From DASTHG01 sp035491895 (GTDB taxonomy: Bacteria; Gemmatimonadota; Gemmatimonadetes; Gemmatimonadales; GWC2-71-9): a DNA stretch of 64,000 nucleotides. Positions 8,118-19,900 of this stretch are shown here, one piece after another. The notes under the pieces were generated by a model. The model had not been told where the DNA came from, did no database searches, and saw only the letters and a list, made by a program, of their open reading frames with translations. A program made the position numbers and the translations under genes. Every line of letters begins with the position of its first letter. Position 1 is the first letter of the stretch. The stretch is from positions 1 through 64,000 of the forward strand of contig DATJJY010000060.1 of the NCBI GenBank assembly GCA_035491895.1. Reading direction: 5' to 3'.

Positions 8118-9358
8118 GTTTCCTGCCGCAGCGCCGTGATCGGATCGAGCCGCGCCGCCCGGGTCGCCGGATACACGCCGGCGATGATGCCGACGCCGGC
8201 GCCCAGCAGCACGCCGACCACGATCGACCACGGGGCCACGGCCGCGGGGAGCGGCGTGAACGCCGCGACCAGCTTCGCGAGGCCGAGTCCCGTGCCCACG
8301 CCGATTGCCGCCCCCACCGTGGCGAGTGTGGTGGCTTCCACCAGGAACTGCCGCAGGATGTCGCGCCGCCGGGCGCCGAGCGATTTGCGGATGCCGATCT
8401 CGCGCGTGCGCTCGCTCACCGCCATCAGCATGATGTTCATGATCACGATGCCGCCCACGACGAGCGACACGCCGACGAGCCCCGGCAGCGCGACGAACAG
8501 CACGCGGCTGATCTTGCCCCAGAAATCGAGCACCTCGTCCGCCGTCTCGAGCGCGAAATCGTCGTCGGCCCGCGGCCGCAGCCGGTGCCGGCTGCGCATG
8601 ATCCCCTCCGCCTCCGCGAGCGCCTCCCGCATCTCGGGCTGGGAGCCGGCTTTGACGGCGAGCGCGTCCATGACGTGCGGCGCGTTGATGTAGCGCTTCA
8701 GGTCGGACGTCGCCGGCACCACGGCGAATTTATCGAGCGAGAACCCGAACAGGTTGCCCTGCTTTTCCACGACGCCGACGATGCGATACGGCAGCGCGAA
8801 CAGCTTCACTTCGCGGCCGATCGGATCGAGGCCGACGAACAGCTTGTCCGCCAGCTCCCACCCGATCACGGCGACCGGGGCGCCGGCCTCCACCTCCTGG
8901 GCCGTGAACGGCCGGCCGTGCTCGACCGTGAGCGAGCGAATCGCGAAATACTGCTCGGTGGCCGCGGTGACGAGCACACCGGTGACCCGCTTGCCGTCGG
9001 CCAGGAGCGTGGTGCTGGTGGTCGATTCCCACGCCGTCGTGACCGGCACGGAGAGGCCGCGCGCCACGGCGGCGGCGTCGTCGTAGGAGATGCGCGGCCG
9101 TCGCCGCCACACGCGCCACGTGGAGTCGGTGACGTTGCCGAGCTGCACGTCGGGGAACTGCCGCAGCCGGAACGTGTTGATGCCGAGGATCGTGCCCGCG
9201 AACTTGTCGGTCATGTAGCGGTTCATCCCCTGGACGACGGAGACGACGGCGATCAGGAACATGACGCCGATGAAGACGCCCACGATGGAAAAGGCGCTCT
9301 TCAGCTTCTGGGCTCGGAGGGTCTGGAAGGCGAGGCGGATCGCCTCGAAGAAGGGCAT
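8114..9358 (-). CDS. ABC transporter permease, MacB/FtsX type (pair 2, type A)
   Basis: MacB-type permease of 414 aa beginning MPFFEAIRLAFQTLRAQKLK, almost the same opening as pair 1 type A. There is one N-terminal helix (about 22-42), a periplasmic core, then an FtsX domain with ERTREIGIRKSLGARRRDI and a C-terminus LDPITALRQET. It has no Walker motifs. Its stop overlaps the GTG of the pair 2 type-B gene by 4 nt, so the two products are probably made in equal amounts and could form a heterodimer. It starts 6 nt after the pair 1 type-B stop. Confidence 0.91.
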   Translation of the reverse strand: MPFFEAIRLAFQTLRAQKLKSAFSIVGVFIGVMFLIAVVSVVQGMNRYMTDKFAGTILGINTFRLRQFPDVQLGNVTDSTWRVWRRRPRISYDDAAAVARGLSVPVTTAWESTTSTTLLADGKRVTGVLVTAATEQYFAIRSLTVEHGRPFTAQEVEAGAPVAVIGWELADKLFVGLDPIGREVKLFALPYRIVGVVEKQGNLFGFSLDKFAVVPATSDLKRYINAPHVMDALAVKAGSQPEMREALAEAEGIMRSRHRLRPRADDDFALETADEVLDFWGKISRVLFVALPGLVGVSLVVGGIVIMNIMLMAVSERTREIGIRKSLGARRRDILRQFLVEATTLATVGAAIGVGTGLGLAKLVAAFTPLPAAVAPWSIVVGVLLGAGVGIIAGVYPATRAARLDPITALRQET

Positions 9359-9364
9359 GAAACC

Positions 9365-10603
<1,239 letters not shown>

Positions 10604-10607
10604 GGAG

Positions 10608-11846
10608 TCACTCGTGCCGCAAGGCGGCGATGGGATCGAGGCGGGCGGCCCGCATCGCCGGATACACACCGGCGAGCACGCCGACGCCGCCGCCGACGAC
10701 GATGCCCAGCACGATCGACGACGGGGCGACGGTGGCGGGCAGCGGCGTCGCCACGTTGAGCAGAATCGAGATGAAGATCCCCGCGCCGATGCCGAGCGCC
10801 GCGCCGATCACGGCGATCGTCACCGACTCGGCGAGGAACTGGCGCAGGATATCGCGCCGCCGCGCGCCCAGCGACTTGCGGATGCCGATCTCGCGCGTGC
10901 GCTCCGCCACCGCCATCAGCATGATGTTCATGATCACGATGCCGCCGACGACGAGGGAGATCATCACCAGGCCGGGGCCGAAGATCATCAGATAGCGGTT
11001 GATCTTGGCCCAGAAGGTCAGCACCCCTTCCGCCGTTTCCAGCGCGAAGTTGTCGTCCTGGCGGGGGCGCAGGTGGCGGCGGCTGCGCATGATCGCCTCC
11101 GCTTCCTCCATCGCGCTCCGCATCTCGGGCTCGGATTTCGCCTGCACCATCAGCGCGTCGATCACCCCGGGCGGATTCACCTCGCGCTGGATCGGCGACA
11201 GGGCGGGGGCGACGACGAACTTGTCGAGCGAGATGCCGAACAGATTGCCGCGCCGCTCCGCGATGCCGATCACCCGGTAGGGGATGCCGCGGATGCGGAC
11301 GAACTTGCCGATCGGGTCCTGGCCTTCGAACAGCCGGTCCGCCAGGTCGTTACCCAGCACCACGACCGCGGCGCCCGCCTTGTCCTCCTGCGTGGTGAAC
11401 GGTCGCCCCTCGGCGATCTTGATGTTGCGGATGTCGAAGTACTTGGTCGTCGCGCCGTTGAGGGAGACCTGGCTCACCTTCTTCGTCCCGACCTGCACGT
11501 CGCCGCGATCTTCCGACGACCACGCCGTCAGCACGGGAAGGGTGAGCCCGGCCGCGACGGCGTTCGCATCCTCGAAGGTGATGCGCGGGCGCCGGGCCCA
11601 CTGCCGCCACGTCGAGTCGGTCACGTTGGGCGTGAAGTTCGGCCGCTTGCGCAGATGGAACGTGTTCACCCCCACGAGCGTGCCGGCGAACTTGTCGGTC
11701 ATGTAGCTGTTCACGCCGTTCACGATCGACCAGGCGCCGATCAGGAACGCGACCCCGATGAACACGCCGATCAGCGCGAAGCCGCTCTTCAGCTTCTGTG
11801 CCCGGAGCTGCATGAACGCGAGGCGGACGGCTTCGAAGAAGCGCAC
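10608..11846 (-). CDS. ABC transporter permease, MacB/FtsX type (pair 1, type A)
   Basis: MacB-type permease of 412 aa, first of the six and directly behind the ATPase gene (1-nt gap). It starts with GTG (GTGCGCTTCTTC), giving MRFFEAVRLAFMQLRAQKLK. The N-terminal helix is at about residues 22-42, the periplasmic core follows, and the FtsX domain has ERTREIGIRKSLGARRRDI with the end LDPIAALRHE. In ordinary MacB the ATPase is fused in front of such a permease; here it is a separate gene, as in LolCDE-like and many Gram-positive systems. Confidence 0.92.
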   Translation of the reverse strand: MRFFEAVRLAFMQLRAQKLKSGFALIGVFIGVAFLIGAWSIVNGVNSYMTDKFAGTLVGVNTFHLRKRPNFTPNVTDSTWRQWARRPRITFEDANAVAAGLTLPVLTAWSSEDRGDVQVGTKKVSQVSLNGATTKYFDIRNIKIAEGRPFTTQEDKAGAAVVVLGNDLADRLFEGQDPIGKFVRIRGIPYRVIGIAERRGNLFGISLDKFVVAPALSPIQREVNPPGVIDALMVQAKSEPEMRSAMEEAEAIMRSRRHLRPRQDDNFALETAEGVLTFWAKINRYLMIFGPGLVMISLVVGGIVIMNIMLMAVAERTREIGIRKSLGARRRDILRQFLAESVTIAVIGAALGIGAGIFISILLNVATPLPATVAPSSIVLGIVVGGGVGVLAGVYPAMRAARLDPIAALRHE

Positions 11847-11847
11847 G

Positions 11848-12579
11848 CTACGCGGCTTTCAGCTGGTCCGTGGCGACGAGCCCGTCGCGCAGCGTCACCA
11901 CGCGCGCTGCGTGGGCCGCGATGTCGGCCTCGTGCGTGACCATCACGACCGTCTGGCCCTCGCGGTGCAGCTCGCCGAACACCCCCATGATTTCCTGGCT
12001 GGTGGTCGAATCGAGGTTGCCCGTCGGCTCGTCCGCCAGCAGGATGCTCGGCGTGTTGACGAGCGCGCGCGCGATGGCGACGCGCTGCCGCTGCCCGCCC
12101 GACAGCTCGTTGGGCTTGTGGTCCATGCGGTCCGCCAGCCCGACGCGCGACAGCGCCTCCGCCGCTTTGTCGCGCCGCTCGCGCGACGCCAGCCCCGCGT
12201 AGATCAGCGGCAGCTCGACGTTGTGCAGCGCCGAGGCGCGCGGCAGCAGGTTGAACGTCTGGAACACGAACCCGATTTCCTTGTTGCGGATGCGCGCCAG
12301 GTCGTCGTCCGCCAGATCGGAGACCTTCTGGCTGTTGAGCCAGTATTCCCCCGCCGTCGGCGTGTCGAGGCAGCCGATCAGGTTCATCAGGGTCGATTTC
12401 CCCGAGCCCGACGGCCCCATCACCGCGACGTACTCGTTGCGCCGGATCTGGAGATCGACGCCGCGCAGCGCGCGCACCACTTCCGATCCCATGTCGTACT
12501 CGCGCGACAGCTTGTGCGTGAGGATGACGATGTCGGGCAGCGGCGTGTCGCCGGTGCGAAACTCCTGCGCCCGGCTCAT
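11848..12579 (-). CDS. ABC transporter ATP-binding protein, MacB/LolD family
   Basis: Cytoplasmic ATPase of 243 aa with every ABC motif intact: Walker A GPSGSGKST (about residues 55-63), Q-loop FVFQTFNLLPR, signature LSGGQRQRVAIARAL, Walker B ILLADEPTGNLDS and the H-loop THE. The family energises FtsX/MacB permeases by mechanotransmission rather than by moving substrate through a pore. It is the only ATPase gene in the operon, so it probably serves all six permeases that follow. Its ATG overlaps the stop of the adaptor gene by 4 nt (ATGA). Confidence 0.96.
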   Translation of the reverse strand: MSRAQEFRTGDTPLPDIVILTHKLSREYDMGSEVVRALRGVDLQIRRNEYVAVMGPSGSGKSTLMNLIGCLDTPTAGEYWLNSQKVSDLADDDLARIRNKEIGFVFQTFNLLPRASALHNVELPLIYAGLASRERRDKAAEALSRVGLADRMDHKPNELSGGQRQRVAIARALVNTPSILLADEPTGNLDSTTSQEIMGVFGELHREGQTVVMVTHEADIAAHAARVVTLRDGLVATDQLKAA

Positions 12580-13850
12580 GTCGACGCCTTCTTCGTCGTA
12601 TCCGCGGGGGCCTTCATCGCCCGCACCGGCGACCCTTCCTTCAGGTCGCGGATCGCCTGGTAGGGGCCGCCCACGATCTGCTCTCCCTCTTTCACGCCGC
12701 TCAGCACCTCGAAGTACTCGTCGCCCGCGATGCCGACCTGCACCGGCCGGAACGTCGCCTTGCCGTTCACCACGACGAACACCCCCTCGGTGTCCTTCTT
12801 CTTGCCGGTCTGGGAAGTATCGCGCCGAGTCTCGGGCGTCACCGGCGTGTTCTCGCGCACCGTGAGCGCGATGATCGGAATCGCCAGCGCCTGCTTGCGC
12901 GTGTCGGTGACGACCCGCGCCGTGGCCGACAGATCGGGCCGCACGTCGGCCGGCGGATTGGTGAGCGTGATTTCCACCTCGTAATCCACCGCCCGGTCGT
13001 TGGTGCCGGTGGCGGCCGACGCCGCCGCCTGCGCCAGCAGCGCGCTGTTGGCGATCTTCGTCACCCGGCCGATGAACACCGTGTCCGGGAAAGCGTCGAT
13101 CGAGACCTCGACCGAGTCGCCCAGTTTGACGCGCACGACGTCGGTCTCGTCCACGTTCACCTTCGTCTGGATCACCGAGAGATCGGAGACCGTGAGCAGC
13201 AGGCCCACGTCCTTCGAGAACGTGCCGGGCACCGCCATTTCGCCCTCTTCGACGGCGAGGCGGGTGATGCGGCCGGTCATCGGCGCCACGATGTGCGTCT
13301 TGGACAGCTGGTCGCGCGATTCCTGGACGCCGGCGCGGGCCTGCTCGACCTGGTGCTCAGCCGAATTGGTGACCGCGTCGGCGACGTTGAACGCCGTCTG
13401 CGCCTGGTCGAGCTGCTCGTCCGAAATGAGGTTCGGGTTCTGCTGCTTCAGCTGCTTGGAGCGCTCCAGCACGCGGCGCGCCTGGTCGCGGCTCGCCTGC
13501 GCCTGCACGAACGACGCCTGCGCCGACGCGAAATTCGCCTGCGCCCGGGCCAGCCCCGCCTGGTAGACGGTCGGATCGATCTGCAGCAGGAACTGGCCCT
13601 TCTGCACGAAGTCGCCTTCGTGCACCGCCAGCTTCGTGATGCGCCCGGTGATGTCGGGGCTCACGTCGACCTTCGTCTTCGGCTGAATCTTGCCGCTCGC
13701 CGTCACCGCCGCGACGAGATCGCGCCGGCCGACTTTCTCGAAGCGGACCTCCGCGCCCTTTTCGCGCTTGGCGCCGGCGCTCAGCACGATCACGCCGATG
13801 ATGACGACGGCCCCCGCGACGCCGAGTGCGACCTTGCCTGCCTTGGACAT
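12576..13850 (-). CDS. MacA-like periplasmic adaptor (HlyD/membrane-fusion family)
   Basis: A 424-aa membrane-fusion protein with an N-terminal membrane anchor (about residues 6-24), a lipoyl/barrel-sandwich half around GRITKLAVHEGDFVQKGQ, a long coiled-coil hairpin (about 95-175, Gln/Ala/Arg-rich), and the second lipoyl half around APMTGRITRLAVEEGE. Beta-barrel and membrane-proximal domains follow, and a Lys/Asp/Thr-rich tail closes the protein. It would bridge the permeases to the TolC-like channel encoded 15 nt upstream. Similar proteins in other bacteria are annotated as MacA or efflux RND adaptor; here the neighbours point to the MacA type. Confidence 0.93.
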   Translation of the reverse strand: MSKAGKVALGVAGAVVIIGVIVLSAGAKREKGAEVRFEKVGRRDLVAAVTASGKIQPKTKVDVSPDITGRITKLAVHEGDFVQKGQFLLQIDPTVYQAGLARAQANFASAQASFVQAQASRDQARRVLERSKQLKQQNPNLISDEQLDQAQTAFNVADAVTNSAEHQVEQARAGVQESRDQLSKTHIVAPMTGRITRLAVEEGEMAVPGTFSKDVGLLLTVSDLSVIQTKVNVDETDVVRVKLGDSVEVSIDAFPDTVFIGRVTKIANSALLAQAAASAATGTNDRAVDYEVEITLTNPPADVRPDLSATARVVTDTRKQALAIPIIALTVRENTPVTPETRRDTSQTGKKKDTEGVFVVVNGKATFRPVQVGIAGDEYFEVLSGVKEGEQIVGGPYQAIRDLKEGSPVRAMKAPADTTKKAST

Positions 13851-13865
13851 GAGAGTTCCTTCCGG

Positions 13866-15353
13866 TTAGCGCAACGGCCGGCCGACCGCAGCTTCGAGCG
13901 CGGCCACCGCCTTGTGATAATCGTAAACGGCACTGATGTACTCGGTCTCCGCCCGGAGCCCGGTCACCTGGGCGTCGAGCAGCTCGAAGAACGTTCCTGA
14001 GCCGACCCGGTAGCGGTCGGTGGCGAGCTGCAGCTGCTCGCGCGCCAGCACCCGGTTCGTGTCCTGGATCCCCACAGACGTGTAGGCCGTCTGCAGCGTG
14101 TAGTACGCCAGGCTCACCTCGGTCTGCAGTCCGAGCGCCCGCGCCCGCACACCCTCTTCCAGGTCCTGGTGGTCGGCCTTCGACTGCGCCACCAGTTGCG
14201 TCTGCTGGAAGTTGCTCCACAAGGGCAGCGTCACCTGCAGGCGCGCCTGGAACGGTTGCGCGATGAAGTTGAAGGGGAAGATGCTGTTTTGGTTGCGCAG
14301 CGACTGCTCTGCCGATGCCGTCCACACGAACCCGGAGCAATCCAGGGGCGTGAGGCCGCTGTTCTGCCGGATCGTATTGTTTTCCTGGCACGAGTTGTAC
14401 TCTTGCCCTGCCGCGACGGCGCTGCTGGCGACCACGGCGTTCAAGTCGCCGCTTTTCGCGAACTGCTGCGTGAAGCCCGACCAGCCGGCCGAGAGGGAGA
14501 GTGTCGGACCGTAACCCGACGTCGCCGCCCGCACCCCCCAGGCGGCGGAGCGCTCGCGCGCCCGCAGCGCCTGCAGGGCGGGGTTCTGCGCTTCCGCCAT
14601 CGTCAACACGTCCTCGAGCTTCCACGCCGGCGCCGTGACGGGGAACGTATCGGTGAGCTGCACCGAATCCACCGCCGTGGGGGCGCTCACGCCGATTTGC
14701 TCGAACAGCCGCAGCTTTTCCACCCGCTGCGCCGTGTTCGCGCGCAGCAGCCCGACTTCCGCCTGTCCCAGCGCCACCTGCGCCTGCCGCACGTCGATCA
14801 GCGTCGCCTGGCCCACCGTATAGCGCGCCTGCGCGAGGCGCAGGAACTCCTGATCGCGCGCCAGGAGCTGCTGGGCGACGCCGACGTTGTCCCGCGCCTG
14901 CAGCACGGTGAGGTACTGCTGGGTGACGCCGCTCTCGAGCGTCGCGCGCGCGCCGTCGATGTCCGCGTCCGCCGCGGCCAGCTGCGCGTGGCGCAGCCCC
15001 GGCGCCGACAGCGTCGAGCCCGAGAGCGTCCAGTCGAGCCCGATCGAATAGCTCGAGCTCACCGTCGCGTACGTCTGCGAGAAGTTCGACGTCAGGAAGC
15101 GCTGCGATCCCGTCCCCGAGTAGCCCAGCGATCCCGCTGCCGTGACCTGGGGGATGAGCAAGTTCGCGAACGCGTTGCGGTTCGCCCAGGCGGCGGGGCC
15201 GCGGTTGTTCATCGTCTGCCGGTACACCGGGTTGTGGTCCCGGGCGATTTTCAGGGCGTCGGCCAGCGACAGTGTCGCCGGCACGTTCGGCTGTTGCGCC
15301 ACCGCGCTCTGTGCGAGGGTCAGGAGAGCGAGAGTAAGAAGGAAGCGTTTCAT
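13866..15353 (-). CDS. TolC-like outer-membrane efflux channel
   Basis: A 495-aa outer-membrane factor. The chosen ATG gives a clean signal peptide (KRFLLTLALLTLAQSAVA, cleavage before QQPN). Two repeats of the OEP family are seen, each with the LSLADALKIARDHNP / LEDVLTMAEAQNPALQ type opening and long helical, Gln/Ala-rich stretches. It ends with the common VAALEAAVGRPL. It begins the adaptor-ATPase-permease operon and presumably forms the exit duct of the complex. The 171 nt upstream hold no gene and should contain the operon promoter, although I could not pick out a convincing -35/-10 pair. Confidence 0.93.
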   Translation of the reverse strand: MKRFLLTLALLTLAQSAVAQQPNVPATLSLADALKIARDHNPVYRQTMNNRGPAAWANRNAFANLLIPQVTAAGSLGYSGTGSQRFLTSNFSQTYATVSSSYSIGLDWTLSGSTLSAPGLRHAQLAAADADIDGARATLESGVTQQYLTVLQARDNVGVAQQLLARDQEFLRLAQARYTVGQATLIDVRQAQVALGQAEVGLLRANTAQRVEKLRLFEQIGVSAPTAVDSVQLTDTFPVTAPAWKLEDVLTMAEAQNPALQALRARERSAAWGVRAATSGYGPTLSLSAGWSGFTQQFAKSGDLNAVVASSAVAAGQEYNSCQENNTIRQNSGLTPLDCSGFVWTASAEQSLRNQNSIFPFNFIAQPFQARLQVTLPLWSNFQQTQLVAQSKADHQDLEEGVRARALGLQTEVSLAYYTLQTAYTSVGIQDTNRVLAREQLQLATDRYRVGSGTFFELLDAQVTGLRAETEYISAVYDYHKAVAALEAAVGRPLR

Positions 15354-15524
15354 GTGGATCCTTGGCTGACGACGGTGACGGGTCGACGGCAGTCGGGGGG
15401 AACCCAGGGAACCTACCGCGAGACCGTCGCCCATACGGGTACGGTTGTAGTCAGGTTTCGAGTCGAGACACCTCGGCGGCCATCCGTAAAACCTAGCCGG
15501 GCCAAGGGTTTCCGGGCAGAGGGG

Positions 15525-16193
15525 TCAGCTGGGAAGGCGCTCGGCGACGAGTTTCCGCTCGGGGATCTCGACCCGCATGAGGCGCCCCGCGGTGTCGAGC
15601 CACAAATGCACCGTTCCGGACGGTCCTCCGGTGATGAGGACGTGCCGCAACGTCGCCTGGTCGCGGTTTACCGTGGTCGCCGCGGAGCCCAGGTCTTGCG
15701 CCGTGACCCGGGCGCGCAGCGCGATCCGCGGGAAAACGGCGGTGAGGCTCTCGGCGGCGGCGCGGGCGCGCCACGCCACCAGCAGATACGGTGTGAAGAC
15801 CGAATCGTCGATCACCACGAGCCGCGAGTCGGCGGCCAGCTCGCGAGCGCGCTCGACGCCGGGGCTCACGTAACGCAGCGTGAAGCGGCCGCGAGCGGGT
15901 TGGCCGGTAATGCGCATCGGCGCCGGTCCGCCGCTGACCTCGAACGAGAGGGCCTGCGTCAGGGAGTCGCGGCTGATCTCGATCACCGGCGCGTACACCG
16001 CCGGCCGTCCCGTCCCCGTCCAGCGGGCGCTGGCGATGAGCAGCCACCCGCTCGTGCTGTCGCCGACGTGGCGCTCCAGCACGCGGAACGTCTCGCGTCC
16101 CACTTCCTGGGTGTCGACGCGAATCACGAGCGTTCCCTGGTCGAGCACGCCCGCCGAGGGCGCCTGGAGCAGGAGGACGAGGGCGACGATCAT
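15525..16193 (-). CDS. Small exported protein of unknown function (222 aa)
   Basis: The N-terminus (MIVALVLLLQAPSAG) looks like a short signal peptide with an unusually uncharged n-region. The remainder is beta-rich and has no cysteine. Its general look (an opening like GTLVIRVDTQEVGRETFRV, then repeated strands and an ending on LWLDTAGRLMRVEIP) recalls DUF3108/DUF6134-like periplasmic proteins, but that is a loose impression. Its ATG overlaps the stop of the creatininase-family gene as ATGA, so the two are cotranscribed. Confidence 0.75.
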   Translation of the reverse strand: MIVALVLLLQAPSAGVLDQGTLVIRVDTQEVGRETFRVLERHVGDSTSGWLLIASARWTGTGRPAVYAPVIEISRDSLTQALSFEVSGGPAPMRITGQPARGRFTLRYVSPGVERARELAADSRLVVIDDSVFTPYLLVAWRARAAAESLTAVFPRIALRARVTAQDLGSAATTVNRDQATLRHVLITGGPSGTVHLWLDTAGRLMRVEIPERKLVAERLPS

Positions 16194-16930
16194 CTGGTAG
16201 CTTGGGCCGGAGCCGGTTCGGGCGCGGGCGCGAGAACTCGCGAGGCGACGCGCTCCCGGATGATCTTGTAGATGCGCTCACCCTTCTCCGCGGTCGCAAG
16301 CGTCGGGCGCCCCAGCGATCCGGGGGAGATCGCCGGCAACGGCTTCGTCAAGCCGCGGATGTGGCGCGTCGCATGGCGGGACGGCAGGAAGTCCTTGGCC
16401 ATGTCCATGCGCACGAGGCCGGGCGCCAGATAGAGCAGCAACGAGGTGTCGAGCTCGCCGCCGTGCATCGGGGATTCGGGGTCGAGCAGCTGGTCACTCA
16501 AATCGAGGGCGAACACGTCCACCGTGAACACACGCGCGCGGCTGGTGCGCAGGGTGCTGAGGGCTTCCTGGTGCGGGTCGTGGCCGTGCGCCGTCAGGAT
16601 GATGAACTGCTCGACGCCGCTCTCTTCCCACGATCCGAGCAGGTCGTTCATCCAGCGATGCAGGGTCTTGCGGCGCACGGTCGCGTTGCCGGGGTATGGA
16701 CGGCGCGTGGCGGTGTTGACCCCGTACTCGACCGTCGGAGCGCGCAGCACCTTGAACTCGGCTGACAGGTCGTCCGCCAGCCGCTCGACGATCAGCGTGT
16801 CGCATCCCAGCGGCAGGTGCGGGCCGTGCTGCTCGCACGTTCCCACGGGGATCAGGAGGCGCGGATCGCGCGCCAGCTGGGCGCGGATCTCTTCCGGGAC
16901 GAGGAGCTTCAAGTGCAGCGGCCCGCTCAT
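16190..16930 (-). CDS. Creatininase-family amidohydrolase
   Basis: A 246-aa cytoplasmic metal-dependent amidohydrolase of the creatininase family, which includes creatininase, FAPy hydrolase ArfB and MftE. Typical motifs are present: PVGTCEQHGPHLPLGCDT near residues 28-45 (metal Glu, His and Asp), the N-T/R-x-P-G-N segment ATRRPYPGNATVR, TAHGHDPHQEA and MHGGELDTSLLL (metal Glu). The substrate cannot be told from the sequence; the partner gene is an exported protein of unknown function. It is transcribed away from the sensor kinase gene, leaving only about 15 nt between the start codons as called here. Confidence 0.9.
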   Translation of the reverse strand: MSGPLHLKLLVPEEIRAQLARDPRLLIPVGTCEQHGPHLPLGCDTLIVERLADDLSAEFKVLRAPTVEYGVNTATRRPYPGNATVRRKTLHRWMNDLLGSWEESGVEQFIILTAHGHDPHQEALSTLRTSRARVFTVDVFALDLSDQLLDPESPMHGGELDTSLLLYLAPGLVRMDMAKDFLPSRHATRHIRGLTKPLPAISPGSLGRPTLATAEKGERIYKIIRERVASRVLAPAPEPAPAQATR

Positions 16931-16945
16931 CTCGTAGTCGCCGGA

Positions 16946-19900
16946 GTGGCGGCCGTCGCTGCGGCCGCCGAGTGGCTGTACGGGATCGACGCCATCTGGG
17001 CGTGGATCGCGGCCGCGGCGTGCGCCGTCACCGCGGGGCTCGCCCTGCTGCCGCCGCGCCGCACGGTGTCGCTCGCCGCCGGAGCGGCCGCGCTCGTCCT
17101 CGGCCTCGTGCTGATCTTCGGCATGCAGGGCGTCCGGCGGATCGAGTGCTGCTGGCCGGCGTTGCGGGAGGCGCGGGTCACCGCCGCCTCGAAGACGCTC
17201 CAGGGAACGATCGCCGACGCCGAGGCGGAAGCCCGCCGCCTCGACTCACTCGGGGCGGCCGCGGCCGCCGAGCCCCAGGGGCCGATGTTCGACGCGCTCG
17301 AGCGGGCGATGGCCCAGGGGCCGCAGCAGTTGGAGCGGGGCGTCGTCGTCTTCGGTCCCGAGGGGACGCCGCTGGCGTGGGCGGGACGGCATCGCATGGT
17401 GCCGGTCGTCGACACGGCGGAGCTGCACGCAGTCATCACTCCATTCTACGTCACGCTCGAGGCGCGCCGCCAGACGCGCACCGGTGGAACGGCCATCGGC
17501 ACGGTGTTGCTCGATGCGGCGCCCGCCATCGCCGACCGCGGCGGCGCGCTGTCGGTGCAGTTCGCCCGCGCGCACGGCGTCGAGCTGCGCTTCGATTCGC
17601 CGGAGATCGCGTCGCGCGACACCGACACATTCGACGTCTGCCCGAGACGGTGCGACTCCAGCTACGTGATGCTCGCCGTGCGCCCGCGGCCGCCGTCACA
17701 GGGTGACGTGAAGCTCGACGCGCTGGCGGGCGTCGCCACGCGCGCCGTCATCGTGCTGGCGGTGCTCCTCGTCCTGCTGCTCTTCGCCGCGCCCCCCGGC
17801 CGGTGGCGCTGGTTCGTGTGCCTGGGCGCCGCATGGGCGGTGGCCCGCGGCTTGTTCGGCCCCGCCGTCCTGCCGCCGGCGATCTTCTCTCCCGCCACCT
17901 TCTACCGGCCGCTGCTCGGCGAATTCTCGGATTCCGCGGGCTCGCTCCTGGCGCTCGCCGGGATCGCACTCGTCGCGGCGTGTCTCCTGTGGCGCCGCGG
18001 GAGCGCTCGCCGCTGGTGGAGTCTGCCGCTCGCCGGTCTGCTGCTCCTGTTCGCGCCCTATTTCGTCCGCTACCTGGGCCGCGGCATCGCGCCGCCGGCG
18101 ACCGGCGTGAGCCTCGGGCTCTGGCTGTCCTGGGAAACGGCGCTGGCCGTCGCGAGCATGGCCCTGGTGTTGTTCGCCGCCGCGCTGGTGCGCGGCACGG
18201 GCGAGCCGCCGACCGAGCGGTACCGGCCCTGGGTGATCGTCGCCGCCTGCGCCTGGGCCGTCGTCGCGGGGCTCGCCGGCCTCATCCTCTGGCAGCCCTC
18301 GGGAGCGTGGCCCGAGTGGTACACGTTCCTGTGGCTGCCGGCGCTGCTGGGTGTGATCGTTCCCGCGCCACGTCGCTGGGCGTTGCCCGGCATCGCCGTC
18401 GTTGCCGGGACCGCGGCGGCGCTCGTCACCTGGGGGGCGGCGGTCGAAGGCCGGCTCGCCCTCGCCGAGCGCGATGCGCAACGCCTCGGCACCGAGCCCG
18501 ATCCGTCGGCGGTCGCGGCGCTGGAGCGCCTCGGCAACCAGGTGATCGAGGAGCCGCCCGCGCGGACCGCCGCCGATCTCTACGCCCTGTGGCGCGGTTC
18601 GTCGCTGGCCGAAGAGGAGTATCCCACGACGCTCGCCGTCTGGGGGCCGCGCGGCGACGAGCAGGCCGAGCTGCGGCTCGCCGCCGTGGACCTGCCCACG
18701 CCGTTGCTCGCCCAGCTCGCGCGCTCCGAGCCGTCCACCGGGCTGAGCGTGGAGCGCCTCGAGCGCGTCCCCGGGGTGCACTACGTCCTCACCACACCGA
18801 TCCCCGGTGACGTCACGCTCACCGTCGGCGTGGGGCCGCGGTCCCGCCTGCTGCCGCAGAGTCGCGTCGCCCGCTTCCTCCGGGGTGAGCCGGCGCTCGA
18901 GCCGCCGTACGCCGTGACGTTGACGCTGCCCGTTTCCGGGCCCGGGCCGGCGGCGGTGCGGTGGTCGCGCGTCGGCTGGACGGCGCACGGCCATCGCGGC
19001 GTGACGCTCCCGATGGTCGGCGCGGCGCTGGTGCACCTCACCGTCGAGCTGCGCGGGCCGTGGCCGCTGCTCGTCCGCGCGATCCTCGTGGTGTTGTGGG
19101 ATGTCGTGCTGCTCGCCCTCGCGTGGGGCATCGGACTCGTGGTGGCCGAGGGCGCCCGGCCCACATGGCCGATTCCCCGCGACGCCTTCACCAGCTACCG
19201 TGGCCGGCTCACGCTCGTCCTGGCCGCGTTCTTCGTTGCCCCGGTGCTCGCCTTCTCGATCTGGAGCTTCGCGCGTCTCGGCGACACGACGCGCGCCAGC
19301 GGCGATCTGCTGACTCATCAGACACTGAACGCGGCGCCGGCCGGCGGCATACAGGCCCTGCCCGCCTCGGTGGCCGATCTCGGGCAGCGGCTCGACGCCG
19401 ACTTGTGGTCGTACCAGGGCGGGCGGCTCGCGGGTACCAGCGCGCCGGTGCTCGCCGAGCTCGGCCTCGTCGATCCGCTGCTCGCTCCGGCGGTGTATCG
19501 CCGCCTCGCGCTCGAGGACGAGCTCGAGATGAGCGTCGACGCGCAGACCGCGGGCCGGCCGACGCGCATCGGCTACCGCGTCATCGGCGGGGAAGGCGTG
19601 CAGCAGGTGGTGCTCGCCGCGCCCCAGCTGACGGACGACGAGACGCTGCGCCGCCAGCAGGAGGACCTGGCCCTGGTCCTGATTCTCGCGACCATCGCGG
19701 GCTGCATCGCCGCAGTCGGCCTCGCCGGCCTCGCCGCCCGCACGCTGGCGCGCCCCGTGGCGGCGCTGCGGGAGGCGGCGCTCGCCGTGGGACGGGGCGA
19801 TACGCCTGCACCGTTCCCGCTCGACGCGCCGCGCGAGTTCTCGCCGGTGCTCAGCGCGTTCGATCGCATGGCGTACGACGTGCGCGCCAGCGCCGCCGCG